Part shown: positions 49,704-60,318 of the stretch, piece by piece
How positions within the stretch are numbered: position 1 is the first letter of the stretch
Layout: every line of letters begins with the position of its first letter
NCBI RefSeq assembly: GCF_963678635.1
Contig: NC_087062.1
Coordinates: forward strand, 28,484,833 to 28,548,832
Length of the DNA: 64,000 nucleotides
DNA from: Symsagittifera roscoffensis
Taxonomy: Eukaryota > Xenacoelomorpha > Acoela > Convolutidae
Direction of reading: 5' to 3'
The notes under the pieces: model-generated
Told to the model about the DNA's origin: nothing
Databases searched by the model: none
Seen by the model: only the letters and a program-made list of their open reading frames with translations
Translations under genes and position numbers: made by a program

Positions 49704-49855
49704 GGCATGCCGTAAAGCGGTCAAAAACTCAACATTTCGGTTACACATTCGAGTTATATTTTGTCGATATCAAAACCTAAAACTCCAGCTAAAACTTTTT
49801 GCTTAACTCTACATATCATCAAGTACTCTAAATTTCATAACTTTCATCCTCTCGC

Positions 49856-49866
49856 AAGAAGGGGAA
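49856..49866 (+). other. Copy 4 polypurine tract
   Basis: AAGAAGGGGAA directly before the right LTR. Confidence 0.7.
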
Positions 49867-50081
49867 TTTCATAGTGATTAAATTAGTTCACAGTCCATTT
49901 TTGTTCTATCTTACTTATTGCAAAATATTTAATCTTTCTGTCTGGCGCTAACTGATATTTAACCTTCAGAGTTGTCTGTCACCTTGGGTTGACCTCTGTT
50001 TCATTGTCTCCGACTAACTTTCTGAATTACAGTTTATATCTTCCGTTCTTAATTTACACTTTCCAAACCTCTCTCTTGACA
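49867..50081 (+). repeat. Copy 4, 3' LTR
   Basis: Diverged copy of 47936-48165. The start reads TTTCATAG instead of TGTCATAG, and the end is CTCTTGACA. Confidence 0.8.
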
Positions 50082-50085
50082 ATAC

Positions 50086-51912
50086 AAACCGAAAAATATC
50101 AAAAGAAGTTTCAATTTCTTTTTTCAAATTTTAAGTTTATTTGTCGTTTTGTCGCTGTGTAAAACCTAGCTAAGGGATAACTTTCTTTGGTTTTATCATA
50201 AACAAAATTTTCAAAATAAACTTGAGGCAAAAACATATTGCGCGGAGAAAATTTTTTTGTTTGCAGTTAAGTTTTCAGGTTTAGTTCAGGAAAAGCTGCC
50301 AAGATGATTCAACAGTAAATCTCTACAATTTTTTTTGAAAAACTTTTCAAGAAAATTTTTATGACATTCAAAATTTTTTTTGGTCCTCAATGTAAACTGA
50401 TTGTGATATGCTTCGATGAAATGAAGTCGCGATATTTCGCCAAGCACAATGAATTCGCGCTACTCTTTCAGCAACATTTATAAAATCTCTACAATTTTGC
50501 GCATAAATTACTCCTGAGCATGAACAAATTGACAGTTTCCTCAGAACTGAAACTTCATCGAAGGTAAATATATTTGGGAAGAACTTGAAATCAAGAAATC
50601 GATTTTTTCAATGAGGTAAAAAAAACAAGTTTAATAAAATTTATAATTTCGATTGCCGAATTTGATCGCCGAATTTGATTTTCAAATTCGATCGCCGAAT
50701 TTGAAAATCAAAAGGAAGCCACATCAAGCATACTTATGCTGTAGCTTTTTTTGAAATTTGGAACAATTTATCCAAGAATTTGCCATTTCAAAATTTGAAA
50801 GACGAGCACTCTAAAATCTGATCCTTACGATGCAAAGACGGGTCTTGAGATGTATTCAACTCAACGCAACTCAAATAGAATATCCCATGGCTGGTCGATT
50901 TTTAAAAAAATAGCGCTTAAAACATCTATTTTCAATGCGAACTTGGAATCTTGTTAAGTATCCCCCCCCCCCCCCACTTATGGTACCTAGTAAAAAATTG
51001 TCACGCTTATAAAGAACTAACTCTGGTTACGCATACTTGTATTTTGTGATGAATCTTTCTCGCCAAATTTTGCAAAAGTGGGAATAGTTAACAAGATCCA
51101 TAAATTGCTCATATGCCATTTCTTGTCTGTGGAATAAAAACCGCATAACCAAAACAACTTGGCTTTTTTTTGAAATCAGCCTAGTAGTTGGTACTTTACC
51201 TCGAAGTGGGTAATTTTTCGGCTCACCGTACATTTTTATTTTCACGCAAACTTATCAGTTTGGAAAAGTTTTTTATTTTGATATATTGGATAATGTAAAT
51301 TATCCTCCGCTATTGCAAAACCAAAATGATATATACCTTTATCTGATTGATTTAAAGCTGATTTGAATTTTACTTGATCCCTATCTCGGAAATTCCTTAA
51401 ATTTTTAATGAAACATGCAACTGATCAATTTCGTTTAGTTTAAGTATTGAATGAAGTCCTTTACTATTTACATTTAAAAACGGACTTTGCCGAAAAGTAT
51501 ACATTTTTAAAAAAAGAAAAAAAAAGTTCATGATAAAGGTTTCTGTTGGCAATTAAAACAACATCCAACTCCGAAACTTTCTCAAAAAATTTTAAAATGG
51601 CCCACGGTGAATTAACAGTATGAGGAAGCTTAATTAAACAAACTGTATACTAACGCCACAATTAAAAATAAAATTTTAATTAGTTTTTTTAAATTTAATT
51701 GCTTTTTTCTCATTTATTCCAGTTACATCGAAGTTTTTGCCGCACAGTTTGGGAAACTGCGATTGAAACGCATGCTAAAACAACATTTGACTGCTGGGCG
51801 TACATGAGTAGAGTTTGGTATAAATAAGTCAAAGCAAAAAGCAAGTAAAAATACAGACTAATAACACTACGAGAGTGAAATCCAGAATGTTCCGACGAGC
51901 GGTTCAATGGAG
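50086..51912. other. AT-rich spacer
   Basis: No gene recognised. A short palindromic repeat cluster lies at 50650-50712 (CGCCGAATTTGATTTTCAAATTCGATCG pattern in both orientations), and a C-run at 50963-50977. Confidence 0.5.
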
Positions 51913-51916
51913 GTAA

Positions 51917-52326
51917 TGAGTTAGGACCGATGGGTATAACTCATAGAGTAATTTCGGATAGGGTACACCGTCTGCTCGTCACGCTATCTTATTTTCGGCC
52001 GGATAGGTTCGTGCAACTTCTTAGTCTAATACCGATCCTAATCTTACTCTTATACTGTCTAGTCTCAGGTTGTTTAACTAGTCTCTGCTAGGCTCAATAG
52101 ATCTAGGGTATACTGGTTTATTGCGGCTGCTGAAGTACTCGGGAGAGTTCAACTAATTTCTAAGTTAAATTCAAATCTCTCTGGTGCTGAAATTACAAGT
52201 AATTTCAGCACTTACAAATAAGTGGATTGTTAGTTAGATGGATCATGATTGGTTAATATTAAATACTTTACATTGGTAAAATATCTAATTTATCCAATCA
52301 TAAAATGTAGTTTAGATCAGGTTCCA
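51917..52326 (-). repeat. Family X copy 2, 3' LTR
   Basis: Ends TGAGTTAGG and GGTTCCA on the plus strand. Differs from 60640-61049 only at AAGTAATTTCAG versus AAGTAACTTCAG. Confidence 0.92.
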
Positions 52327-52669
52327 CCCATCCGGGTTTTACAGAGTTTTTTAGAATAGTCTTTCTGCAATTCAAAAGATGGATGATGGACGTTGGTATT
52401 TGGCGAACATCTTATTTCTTCTGGGTTTTCTTATTAGAGAAGTCCCAGATTCAATCGTTGTGTCTTGTATAGTTGGCCATAGATTCAATAGTTGGCCATT
52501 CTTTCTCGAGTGTAGTAGGGTCGTTTTGTCTTTGGATGTTCGTCCTTGGTGTTGTATTCTGATCTATGTATTGCATAATGTAATTTACATTTTATAAAAC
52601 TTTTATTAGTTTAATATTTTAGAATTATGATTTTTGTTAGTTGTTTTCACAAAAGCTTTTTGTTTTAGT
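52327..52669 (-). other. Family X copy 2, polypurine tract and 3' untranslated region
   Basis: Begins with the GGATGGG tract (52327-52333, element sense) and is homologous to parts of 9735-10371 in copy 1. The homology ends near 52680, where RNase H-tether sequence starts: this is the deletion junction. Confidence 0.6.
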
Positions 52670-55190
52670 TCAGTTATTTTTTATCCATTGTGAATATGGG
52701 ATTGGTTTAAAAGTTGATGTTCCAAGTAGATCAACTTCATAGTGATTATTTTGACAATCTAAATAAAGTGGGAAATGTTGTAAATTATTTATTTGTGATT
52801 GTTCAACGTCAGTTTTTACTGCATATTTGCATTCCAATCGGGGTGATGTTTCATTTTCTGCAAGGTAGAATTTTATGTTTTTGGGTATTTCGACTGTGGT
52901 TTTACGTGTAAGTAATTCAGGTGGCGTATTTCGACTTAAGGTGTCTGGTAATGCAAGATTTTCTCCTGCGGTCCAAACTATATGTAAGTTTGGGAATTTC
53001 ATTAAAATGAGTTGAAATCTATAAACTCGGTGGTTTGGATTAGACTTTTGTGTAAAAAGAAAGATGATTGGTTTATGGTCTGTGAATAGAACTGTGGGAT
53101 GTTTTGATCCAAGTATCAGAAATTCATATTCTGTTAGTGTATATATTATGGCTGTACATTCTCTCATTAGAGTTGAGAGTCGTAGCTCTGCTTGAGTGAA
53201 TAATCGAGAATTTGCTGATATGAGGTTCATTTTATTTGTACTATTATGTGATTGTAATAATGCTGCGCCAATGCCAAAGTTCGAAGCATCGCACATTGCA
53301 TAAAATGGTTGATTTGAATCTGGAATTGTGTTTGAAATTTGTTCAGTTAGAAGTTTTTTAATTTCTTCAAATCGTGCTTGATGTTCTGTATTCCATTCAA
53401 AATTATTTTGTTGTCTAAGTATGTTATAGAATGGTCGTAGATATAATTGCATTTTATAAACATATTTGCTTAAAAAGTTTAACATTCCAAGGAATTCTTG
53501 GATTTTATTTTTATTTGTTGGTGGTTGGAGTTTTTGAATAGCGTCTATACGTGATTTCAATGGAGTGATTGTTTTTCTTTCTATATTATGTCCTAAGAAT
53601 TTAACTTTTGTCAAAAAGAAGTGTGATTTATTGGGGGCGGCCTTCAGATTTTCGTTCTGAAGTATTTGGTGATATTGTTCTAAAACATTGAACATTTCCT
53701 CTTTTGTCTGTGATTGCATAAAAACATCGTCTAAATAGGTGATTGCATTTTTCTTGAGTATTAGTGGTCGAAAAATTTTGCTCATAAAAGCTGAAAATGC
53801 TGCTGGTCCTATGGATATTCCATAGAATAAGCGGTTGAATTCGTATTGTTGGTTTCCAATAACAAATTGTGTTAAGCGTCGTGATTGTTCATCTAATGGC
53901 ATTTGATTATATGCACTATTAATATCGGCGGTGGTAAAGTATTTTCCGTTTATTTTTGTTAAAATAACTTGTATTGGTTCAATGGGCCAATTACACTTTG
54001 ATTCATCTATTAGTGAGTTGAGGTATCTAGCATCGAGAACAATTTTTAATGATTCTCCTTTGGCTAGAATGATAACAGGGTTGATAAATGTGTTGCCTTT
54101 TGGTTGTTCCTCTTTGTTTACTGGTGATATAATGTTGTATTGTTCTAAAATGTCGAGTAATCTGTTCACTTTATCGTGTAAGTGAATTGGTACTTTACTT
54201 GCTCTTTGTTTTTTGAAAACTGCGTCTGGTTTTAATGGGAGATGTAGTGATGAGCTGATTTTGCCAACATCAAATTTGGATGTTGCATAGACTGATGAAT
54301 ATTTAATTAGCTGTTTTGCTAGTTTTTCAAATTCGTCTTGTGTTATTTGTGAATGTTGGAAATTAAACATTGTTAAAAATTTCTGTTGACTCTCTGTGTA
54401 GTTACTTATGTTGAATGTAGGTTTGAAATATGGGTTTTTTGTGAAATAATCCGTATTTCTGTTTTCGTTACTTATTATACTATTTATAGATAATTCTTCA
54501 TTAAGAATTGTGGATTGGCAAATATCTAGTAATTGGAGTATATTATTTACACGATATGCTTTTTCGTGTATTGGTGATATTGTAGCGTTGGTTTCGCAAT
54601 AGCCTAAAAGTCCCAAAGGTAATGTTACTTGGTAAGGTGTATTGTTGTATACATGTAAGGAAATATTATCTGAATTCGAGTTTTTCAAATATTTTATTGA
54701 TGAGATTGTGATTTTGAAAAATTTATGAATAGGTTTGAATTCAAAATCTGACATATAAAATTTTTGTTTGTTTTGTTTTTTATCATATTGGTGAACTTGC
54801 TTTATTGAAAAATTGTATATGTTTCCTGATAGTGGTTTCAAGTGTTTTCTTTGTTGGTTATATATTGGATAGAATTTTGAAAAGAATGGTGGTTGTTTAT
54901 TTAATCTTTGAAAAAATGTTAGGGATGTGTCTTTTGTTTTTGTATATTTATCTTTGATTAATATTTTACTATTCAAGATGTTGATTGTTGGTATATATTT
55001 AGAGATAAATGGTATTCCAATGATATTGTGTTTAATATCAGTGATATGGAATATTTGTTTAAATGGTTTGGTTAAAATTTTGTTTTGCTCCATTGTTCTT
55101 GTGGGGAGAAGAAATAATTGAATTTTTCCGTAGTTTATTAATGTTGATCCTTGTTCTGTTGCTAGTTTGCTGGAGGTTTCAAGAGGTGTT
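52670..55190 (-). CDS. pol: Family X copy 2 pol (protease end, RT, RNase H)
   Basis: Frame open from about 55190; first Met at 55093 (807 residues). Residues 1-45 are the second half of the aspartic protease (IIGIPFISKY). RT spans about 290-510: NPVIILAKG, IVLDARYLN, YFTTADINSAYNQMPL, RLFYGISIGPAAF and the active-site YLDD at 453-456. RNase H spans 598-730 (CDASNFGIGAALL, LFTDHKP), followed by an LPDTLSR tether motif. It ends SQWIKNN just before the deletion junction. The protease start lies in another frame, so expression would need a -1 shift or the shift is a mutation. Confidence 0.9.
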
Positions 55191-56082
55191 AGCTTGGGTG
55201 TAAGGTTTTTATTTCATTCCATGTGGGAATGTTTATTATATTTGATTCTGCTCCTGAATGAATTAAAAAATCAATTTCAAGATCTGGTGGTTGAAATTCT
55301 TTGCTTCTTGGACTTTCTAAAAGAAATGGTATTGTCCAAATTTTTTCTTTGGGTTGTTCTTTTTGTATGTTTTGATAGATGTGATTTGTATTCAAGCATT
55401 TTGTTTTTTCGTTCTCATTGGGTTGATTTGTAGTGTTAATTTCATTAGTTTTTTGTGTCGTCGGTGTGGAATGGACGGGTTCAATATAATAATTGTGAAG
55501 GAGTTCTGATTGATTCTCATATATGTGTGATGAAAAAGGTTGTTCATATATAACAGGTTCATAGTCATTTTCGACTTTTATCATATTGATGGAGAGAGTG
55601 TTTTCTGCATCGCTTTCTGAATCTGATGATCCACAGTTTATTTGATTGAGTTGTAACGTATCAGTTACTGTGTCATCAATACCTGGAGGGTCTGATGTTG
55701 TTTCTGGATTAGATTGTACTTGATTAATATGTCTTTGATGTTTAGGTGTACTACTTCTGTGGCGATTATTAGAATTATTATAGTTATTATTATTCCGGTG
55801 TGGTGATTGGGAATAATTTCTATAACAATTATTATAACTTGAATGTCGATTTTGTGAATTATTTCGCGATCTGTTTTGGTAATTATTGTTTGGTCTGTTA
55901 TAGTTTGATCTATTATATGAGTTATTCCTTGATTGATTGTTCGGGTAATTCTGGTTTCGGTTGTTTGAATAACTTCTATTCCGATTATTGGAGTAGTTTC
56001 TATTCCTATTGTATGATGAATTTCGTGATTGATTGTTTGGGTAGTAATTATTTCTTGATTGGGAATTAGATCTAGAAACAAA
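55189..56082 (-). CDS. Gag Arg/Asn-rich region and protease start
   Basis: After the TGA the same frame continues as Ser/Arg/Asn-rich repeats (SRNNYYPNNQSRNSSYNRN and similar) to about 55700. An acidic linker follows, then from Met 55584 a linker and the protease motif FLIHSGAESNIINIP. The frame ends TLHPS; the rest of the protease is in the -1 frame. A second open frame over 55665-56081 reads Ile/Thr repeats and is a shadow of the repeats. Confidence 0.7.
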   Translation of the reverse strand, partial: FVSRSNSQSRNNYYPNNQSRNSSYNRNRNYSNNRNRSYSNNRNQNYPNNQSRNNSYNRSNYNRPNNNYQNRSRNNSQNRHSSYNNCYRNYSQSPHRNNNNYNNSNNRHRSSTPKHQRHINQVQSNPETTSDPPGIDDTVTDTLQLNQINCGSSDSESDAENTLSINMIKVENDYEPVIYEQPFSSHIYENQSELLHNYYIEPVHSTPTTQKTNEINTTNQPNENEKTKCLNTNHIYQNIQKEQPKEKIWTIPFLLESPRSKEFQPPDLEIDFLIHSGAESNIINIPTWNEIKTLHPS

Positions 56083-56745
56083 TCATTGTGTATTTGAATT
56101 TGATCTGGAATAGTTATTTCGACTATTTGGTCTATTGTAGTGATTTTGTGATGAATTTTGCGTGTTTCTTCGTTCTGGTGATCTTCCTCTATAACTTGAG
56201 TTATATGGTGATTGATTTCTTGTATAATTTGTATTGTTCGGGAGTGGTTTTCCTGAACTGTTGTTGCTGTAGACTGTTTTGTTCGGTAGATTTTGATCTT
56301 TTTTCATGTATTGGTAGAATGATTTATTTGGTTCTTTATATTTTTGAGGTTTATTTTGATTGTCTTGCTGTTTTTGTCTACATTCAGAAATACTATGTCC
56401 GTATCGTCGGCAATAATTACACCATTTTTTGAAAGATGGTTTTCCTTTAAAGTTTGGGTGTTTTTCGTAAATATTGAGTATTTCAGTGATTTTTTCAACG
56501 AGGTCTGTATCTGATTCCTGTATATTGTTTATATTTGTGGAAGCTGTTTCAATTCTGTTAACGTATTGTAATTTCAGATTTTCCGTTTCTTCGAGTTTCA
56601 TTGTGATTTCTGCTTGTTCTAGTTTGTCTACTAGTTTTCGAAAATCTAAATCGGGTTCTCGAATTGACGAAGGATGGGATGCTCTCTTTTTTATTGCTAT
56701 TTTCCTTAATTGTGGTGTTAAGGTCATCATTAAGATTTCTGTCAT
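56083..56745 (-). CDS. gag: Gag nucleocapsid part (220 codons)
   Basis: Between the TAG and the TGA. It has a coiled-coil-like stretch (FRKLVDKLEQAEITMKLEE), then the zinc knuckle C109-C112-H117-C122, then Arg/Asn/Ser-rich sequence. The Met at 56745 is probably internal to the intact protein. Confidence 0.75.
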   Translation of the reverse strand: MTEILMMTLTPQLRKIAIKKRASHPSSIREPDLDFRKLVDKLEQAEITMKLEETENLKLQYVNRIETASTNINNIQESDTDLVEKITEILNIYEKHPNFKGKPSFKKWCNYCRRYGHSISECRQKQQDNQNKPQKYKEPNKSFYQYMKKDQNLPNKTVYSNNSSGKPLPNNTNYTRNQSPYNSSYRGRSPERRNTQNSSQNHYNRPNSRNNYSRSNSNTQ

Positions 56746-56757
56746 CTTTGTGTTTTT

Positions 56758-58950
56758 CTAGTCATGTGTATTTAATGAATATGCTTTTCGAACTAGTGTT
56801 TCGATTCGTACTGCTAATTGCTTGATGGTTTCGTTTGGTAATCTGCGAATTTCATTACATAAAACTCTTTGTTGTTGTTTGTTTCTTTCGGAGTCAAACA
56901 TTTTTGAAAATTCTTGTGTAAACCTTTTCCAATTTGATTTTATTTCTATAGGCAATACTGAAAACCATTTTTGGGCTGCGCCATCTAGAGTTGTTTGTAT
57001 TAACGCTGTGCGTCGATGTATCCAGTTTTGATGTAGTGGCGTATTAATTGGTTCAGGTCCTATATTTAAAATCAAATTTGCTGTGACTGCATTTAAATAG
57101 TCTTCTACAGAATATTCAGGGTCTGTTCCTGTGAATACCATTAATGGTTTATTTGATGTTATTGATGATCCACCCATAAGGTATGGATTCATCGTCATTT
57201 GTAATGATTCTGCTGCATTTGGCATTTGAGAAAAATTTGAAAGTTGATTTCTTGTTATTTCGTGTTGTTGAAGATAATATGGGAGTGGTATTTCATTTTG
57301 CATTTGTGCTGGTTGGTACGAGTTTGCAATCATTGGGTTTTGTTGCTGAATTGGTTGAAAAGATTGTGTATTAATTGGGTTTTGTTGTTGAATTGGTTGT
57401 TGGTTTTGTGTATCTATTGGTTGTGGAGAAAAAATTCTATTATATGTATGTGGTTTCTGTATTCCTTGTCCACGATATTCTTGATTATAGGGTGTAAATA
57501 TATCTGGTTGTAAGAAATCATCATCTGAGGATAAGTAATCCATTTGATAAGATGTTTGTTTTTTATTTTTATTTTGTTGAAAAAATGGATAGTTTTCACT
57601 ACGATCCTGTGGAGGATGTAAATTTGTTTGGAAATTTACTGAATTAGGTGGTGCCATTGGGTTATCCCAGTTTCGAGATCTTGTATAATTACTAAAATTT
57701 TTTCGTGGTTGATAATTTGTTTTTGATGGATGTGTGTAATTATAATTATGGTCTGCAAAGTTGTTTCTAGTGAACGTTTTGCGTGTTTTTGGCGGTATTG
57801 TCATGGGTCTGTATGTTTGGTAATCCATGTGTGAATATTTTGGGGCAACCGAAGGTTTAACGGTTGATTGTAATGTTACCTGTGTTTGTGAAGGATTTGT
57901 ATTTCTTGGTGTTGTTAAGTTTGGACGTATTGGTGAAATACTTTGTTGTGTAGTTGTTGTGTGTACGATTTCTTCATTTATGAAGTGTGATGGTGTCTGG
58001 ATATCTTGTTGAGTAAGATTCCTAGTTCCATTGAGGTTTTCATTGTGTATGACTGTAGAGTTTAAACTATTATTTTGCATATCGGGTAAAAATGTATTAT
58101 AGTTTAATGGTGTTGCATCAATGGTTAATGGTATTACTCGTACATAATCTCTTACATAAGATATCGTACTTATTGCTTGACTTGAGATTGATTGTGGGAA
58201 GTTTATGGATGCAGGATGAGACCATTCGGGGTCCCAAACATAGTCTGATTGTTCTGTGATGGCAGTATCATCGTTTGACTTTTGGGGTCTAAAATTTTTT
58301 CTTGCTTGTGAAATTAAATCAATATTATGTGTGAAATAATCTATTATGAACCATGCCAAGATTTTTTGTAAGTCGTGTTTTGTATGTTGTGAAACTTCAT
58401 CTTTCGTGAAATTTTCTTTAATTATATTTAGAAAACTAGAGAGTAGTGTGATTTCATGTCGTACTCTTATATGTTTAGATGTTTCTGTCGGTGAGACATT
58501 TGGTATCTGGATTTCGTTTTCTAATATCGAGATATAACTATATATTATCGCAAAAACTTCATTGTTGAATATGGAGTTTGCTCTTTGTGAGTTATGATAT
58601 TGGATGCTTTTTATATATTCTGAGAATACTTTTGAGAATTCTAAATCAAGGTCGTCTGTTTGAATTATATATTTACTGTGATTCTGGTTTGGTGAGCTGA
58701 ATTCTATGGAGTAGATTCCGTATTGTTGTGTTAGGTTACATATATCTTTTAGATAGTGATCGATAATTTGTCTTTTGATTTTTACATCTGGGAACTCTGT
58801 TTTACATGGACTGATTCCGGGTTCAAACAAATTTAAGAGTAAATTTTTGCAGAATATATGCTGTCCTCTATCAGTGGTTGCATCTACGATAAAGGGGAAA
58901 ATATCATCATCATCTGGACTTTCTTCACCTGGGGTGTGCGTTGAGCTCAT
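56758..58950 (-). CDS. gag: Gag N-terminal extension and capsid (730 codons)
   Basis: First uninterrupted part of the gag frame, ending at the TAG. Capsid-like features are at its end (HQNWIHRRTALIQTTLDGA, FSKMFDSERNKQQQ, VRIETLVRKAYSLN). The ATG at 58950 lies inside the end of the pre-gag ORF. Confidence 0.85.
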   Translation of the reverse strand: MSSTHTPGEESPDDDDIFPFIVDATTDRGQHIFCKNLLLNLFEPGISPCKTEFPDVKIKRQIIDHYLKDICNLTQQYGIYSIEFSSPNQNHSKYIIQTDDLDLEFSKVFSEYIKSIQYHNSQRANSIFNNEVFAIIYSYISILENEIQIPNVSPTETSKHIRVRHEITLLSSFLNIIKENFTKDEVSQHTKHDLQKILAWFIIDYFTHNIDLISQARKNFRPQKSNDDTAITEQSDYVWDPEWSHPASINFPQSISSQAISTISYVRDYVRVIPLTIDATPLNYNTFLPDMQNNSLNSTVIHNENLNGTRNLTQQDIQTPSHFINEEIVHTTTTQQSISPIRPNLTTPRNTNPSQTQVTLQSTVKPSVAPKYSHMDYQTYRPMTIPPKTRKTFTRNNFADHNYNYTHPSKTNYQPRKNFSNYTRSRNWDNPMAPPNSVNFQTNLHPPQDRSENYPFFQQNKNKKQTSYQMDYLSSDDDFLQPDIFTPYNQEYRGQGIQKPHTYNRIFSPQPIDTQNQQPIQQQNPINTQSFQPIQQQNPMIANSYQPAQMQNEIPLPYYLQQHEITRNQLSNFSQMPNAAESLQMTMNPYLMGGSSITSNKPLMVFTGTDPEYSVEDYLNAVTANLILNIGPEPINTPLHQNWIHRRTALIQTTLDGAAQKWFSVLPIEIKSNWKRFTQEFSKMFDSERNKQQQRVLCNEIRRLPNETIKQLAVRIETLVRKAYSLNTHD

Positions 58951-59391
58951 TTTTTCGTTCGATGACTGTTAATATGTAATTATCAATGTGTCTAATTGGT
59001 TGATTCCAATTGTATAAATGTACTGGTTTGTGTTTATACTGCTTTTTTATTCTTCTTTTTCCTCTTTTTGATGAATTTGAAGTTGTTTCTGAGTCAGAGA
59101 AATATAATTGATCGTGAATTGGGCAATTTTTATCTATTGATTCTTTTAGTTTATAAAGTTCGTCTAAACTGTTGGTTTCTGATTCTGAAAATGCGTTTCG
59201 ATTTTTGAAAATCTTTTTCGTGTTATTTGTCTTTGTTTAGTTATTATTTTTCTCTTTAATGTTTGTCGTTTTGTTCTAATGTATCCAACTGCTTGTGTAT
59301 GAGGTGTGATTACAAGGTCGTATTTTTTATTATCTATTTCACAATTGTGTAAAACGATTGTTTGTTTATTTCCTAGGTTTTTAAATGACAT
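58925..59391 (-). pseudogene. Family X copy 2 pre-gag basic ORF, frameshifted
   Basis: Homologue of 19794-20144. A run of six T in copy 1 is five in copy 2 (near 59200), which shifts the frame after KRFSK. Beyond the lesion the original frame continues past the point where copy 1 is truncated and stops at TGA 58925-58927, overlapping the gag ATG by 26 nt. The whole gene would be about 155 codons. The Lys/Arg-rich block and acidic Ser-rich block are the same as in copy 1. Confidence 0.55.
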
Positions 59392-59399
59392 AAGGTTTA

Positions 59400-60060
59400 G
59401 GATGACGGATGCAAAAGGTTGTTAAATGATTTCTATTTGCTTAAACTGTTAGTCCTTACGATTTTTTTGTTAGCCTAACCTGGGTCTATTTGTTCAGGGT
59501 TGGGGAGAAAAGTATATCGATTCCGAAGAATGATTTTATACTTTCTCGTGGATAGTATAAGCTAAGGTGTTAACTTACTTAATCTTACTTAAGGGTAGTG
59601 ATTGTGTTCAGGGTTGGAGAATAGTAAATCGATCCACAAGGTTCAGGTATAATTAGAACGCGAGTAGTTCGTTAGATACTATTTTAAACTTACTAAGTTT
59701 AAGATTTATCCTGGGTCTGGTAAGAGGGGGGATCAAGTGAAGGATGAATAACCGAAGTTCTTCACTGTTTATCCTAATTTGAATGATTAGTTTTGTTCAA
59801 AAATTTCTATTAGTCCTGGGTTTTTAGAAAGGGTTGGATAGTGAATCGACGTTTGAGGTCGTTAGACACTAGTTAAGTGGGTGGGGGAGAACAAAGTTGT
59901 TCTTTTTGATCCAAGGATAGGCCTTGATGATCAAGTTTTAAATTTAATTAAATAGAAAATGATTTAAGATCCAAGGATAAGCCTTGATGATCTGATTTTA
60001 AAATTAAGTGAATTTAAGTTTAAAATGTTTTAAATTTGTGTAAAGAATAGATTTAGTATT
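59400..60060 (-). promoter_or_regulatory. Family X leader with repeats and hairpins (copy 2)
   Basis: Same elements as in copy 1: hairpin repeats at 59908-59932 and 59968-59992, palindrome AGAACAAAGTTGTTCT at 59888-59903, and GGGTTGG..A repeats near 59499, 59611 and 59829. Confidence 0.45.
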
Positions 60061-60318
60061 TTTATGATATTAGTGAGCTTATGAATGCTGTTATGTTTAG
60101 GCGATGAAGCTGGAACAACAGGATGATTTATAATTACTAACCGTTTATTGTCATGCTACTAATTTTTATTTTGATTTTTCAATAAATATTTTTCAAACAT
60201 GTTTTGTATATTACTGCAGAATTTAGGAAAACGATCTGAGATCTTTTTATCAATCGTTATTGTATATTAATAATTTTGTTCAGCGCCTGAAATGATTTTG
60301 AAGATTGACTTCAAAATT

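Larger units (their letters stand above)
47936..50081 (+). mobile_element. Family Y related LTR element, copy 4 (deletion derivative, decayed)
   Basis: LTRs 47936-48165 and 49867-50081 with a 4 bp target duplication ATAC (47932-47935 and 50082-50085). Primer site TGGTGCAGCCAGCAAGC follows the left LTR, and polypurine tract AAGAAGGGGAA precedes the right one. Inside, only the start of gag and the end of pol remain, joined by a deletion near 48850. The LTRs are visibly diverged, so this insertion is much older than the other three. Confidence 0.85.
55189..58950 (-). pseudogene. gag: Family X copy 2 gag-protease reading frame with two in-frame stops
   Basis: One frame runs from ATG 58950 to TAA 55189 and is interrupted only by TAG (56758-56760) and TGA (56083-56085). 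Sense sequence resumes in the same frame after each. It is far longer than usual gag. The first 570 residues are an N-terminal extension with acidic start (ESPDDDDIFPFIVDA) and Gln/Pro/Asn repeats (QPIQQQNP twice or more). Capsid-like sequence (LMVFTGTDPEYSVEDYL, KWFSVLPIEI) lies at about 590-730. A CCHC knuckle, CNYCRRYGHSISEC, and a long Arg/Asn-rich region follow, then the protease start. The protease motif reads FLIHSGAESN, with His where the catalytic Asp belongs. Confidence 0.85.

Noticed and set aside
55665-56081. 138-codon minus-strand frame rich in Ile and Thr
   Set aside because: Alternative reading of the Arg/Asn/Ser repeat region of gag; the gag frame connects to the protease, this one does not.
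55800-56432. Plus-strand frames rich in Tyr, Asn and Cys
   Set aside because: Complement of the Arg/Asn repeat of gag.
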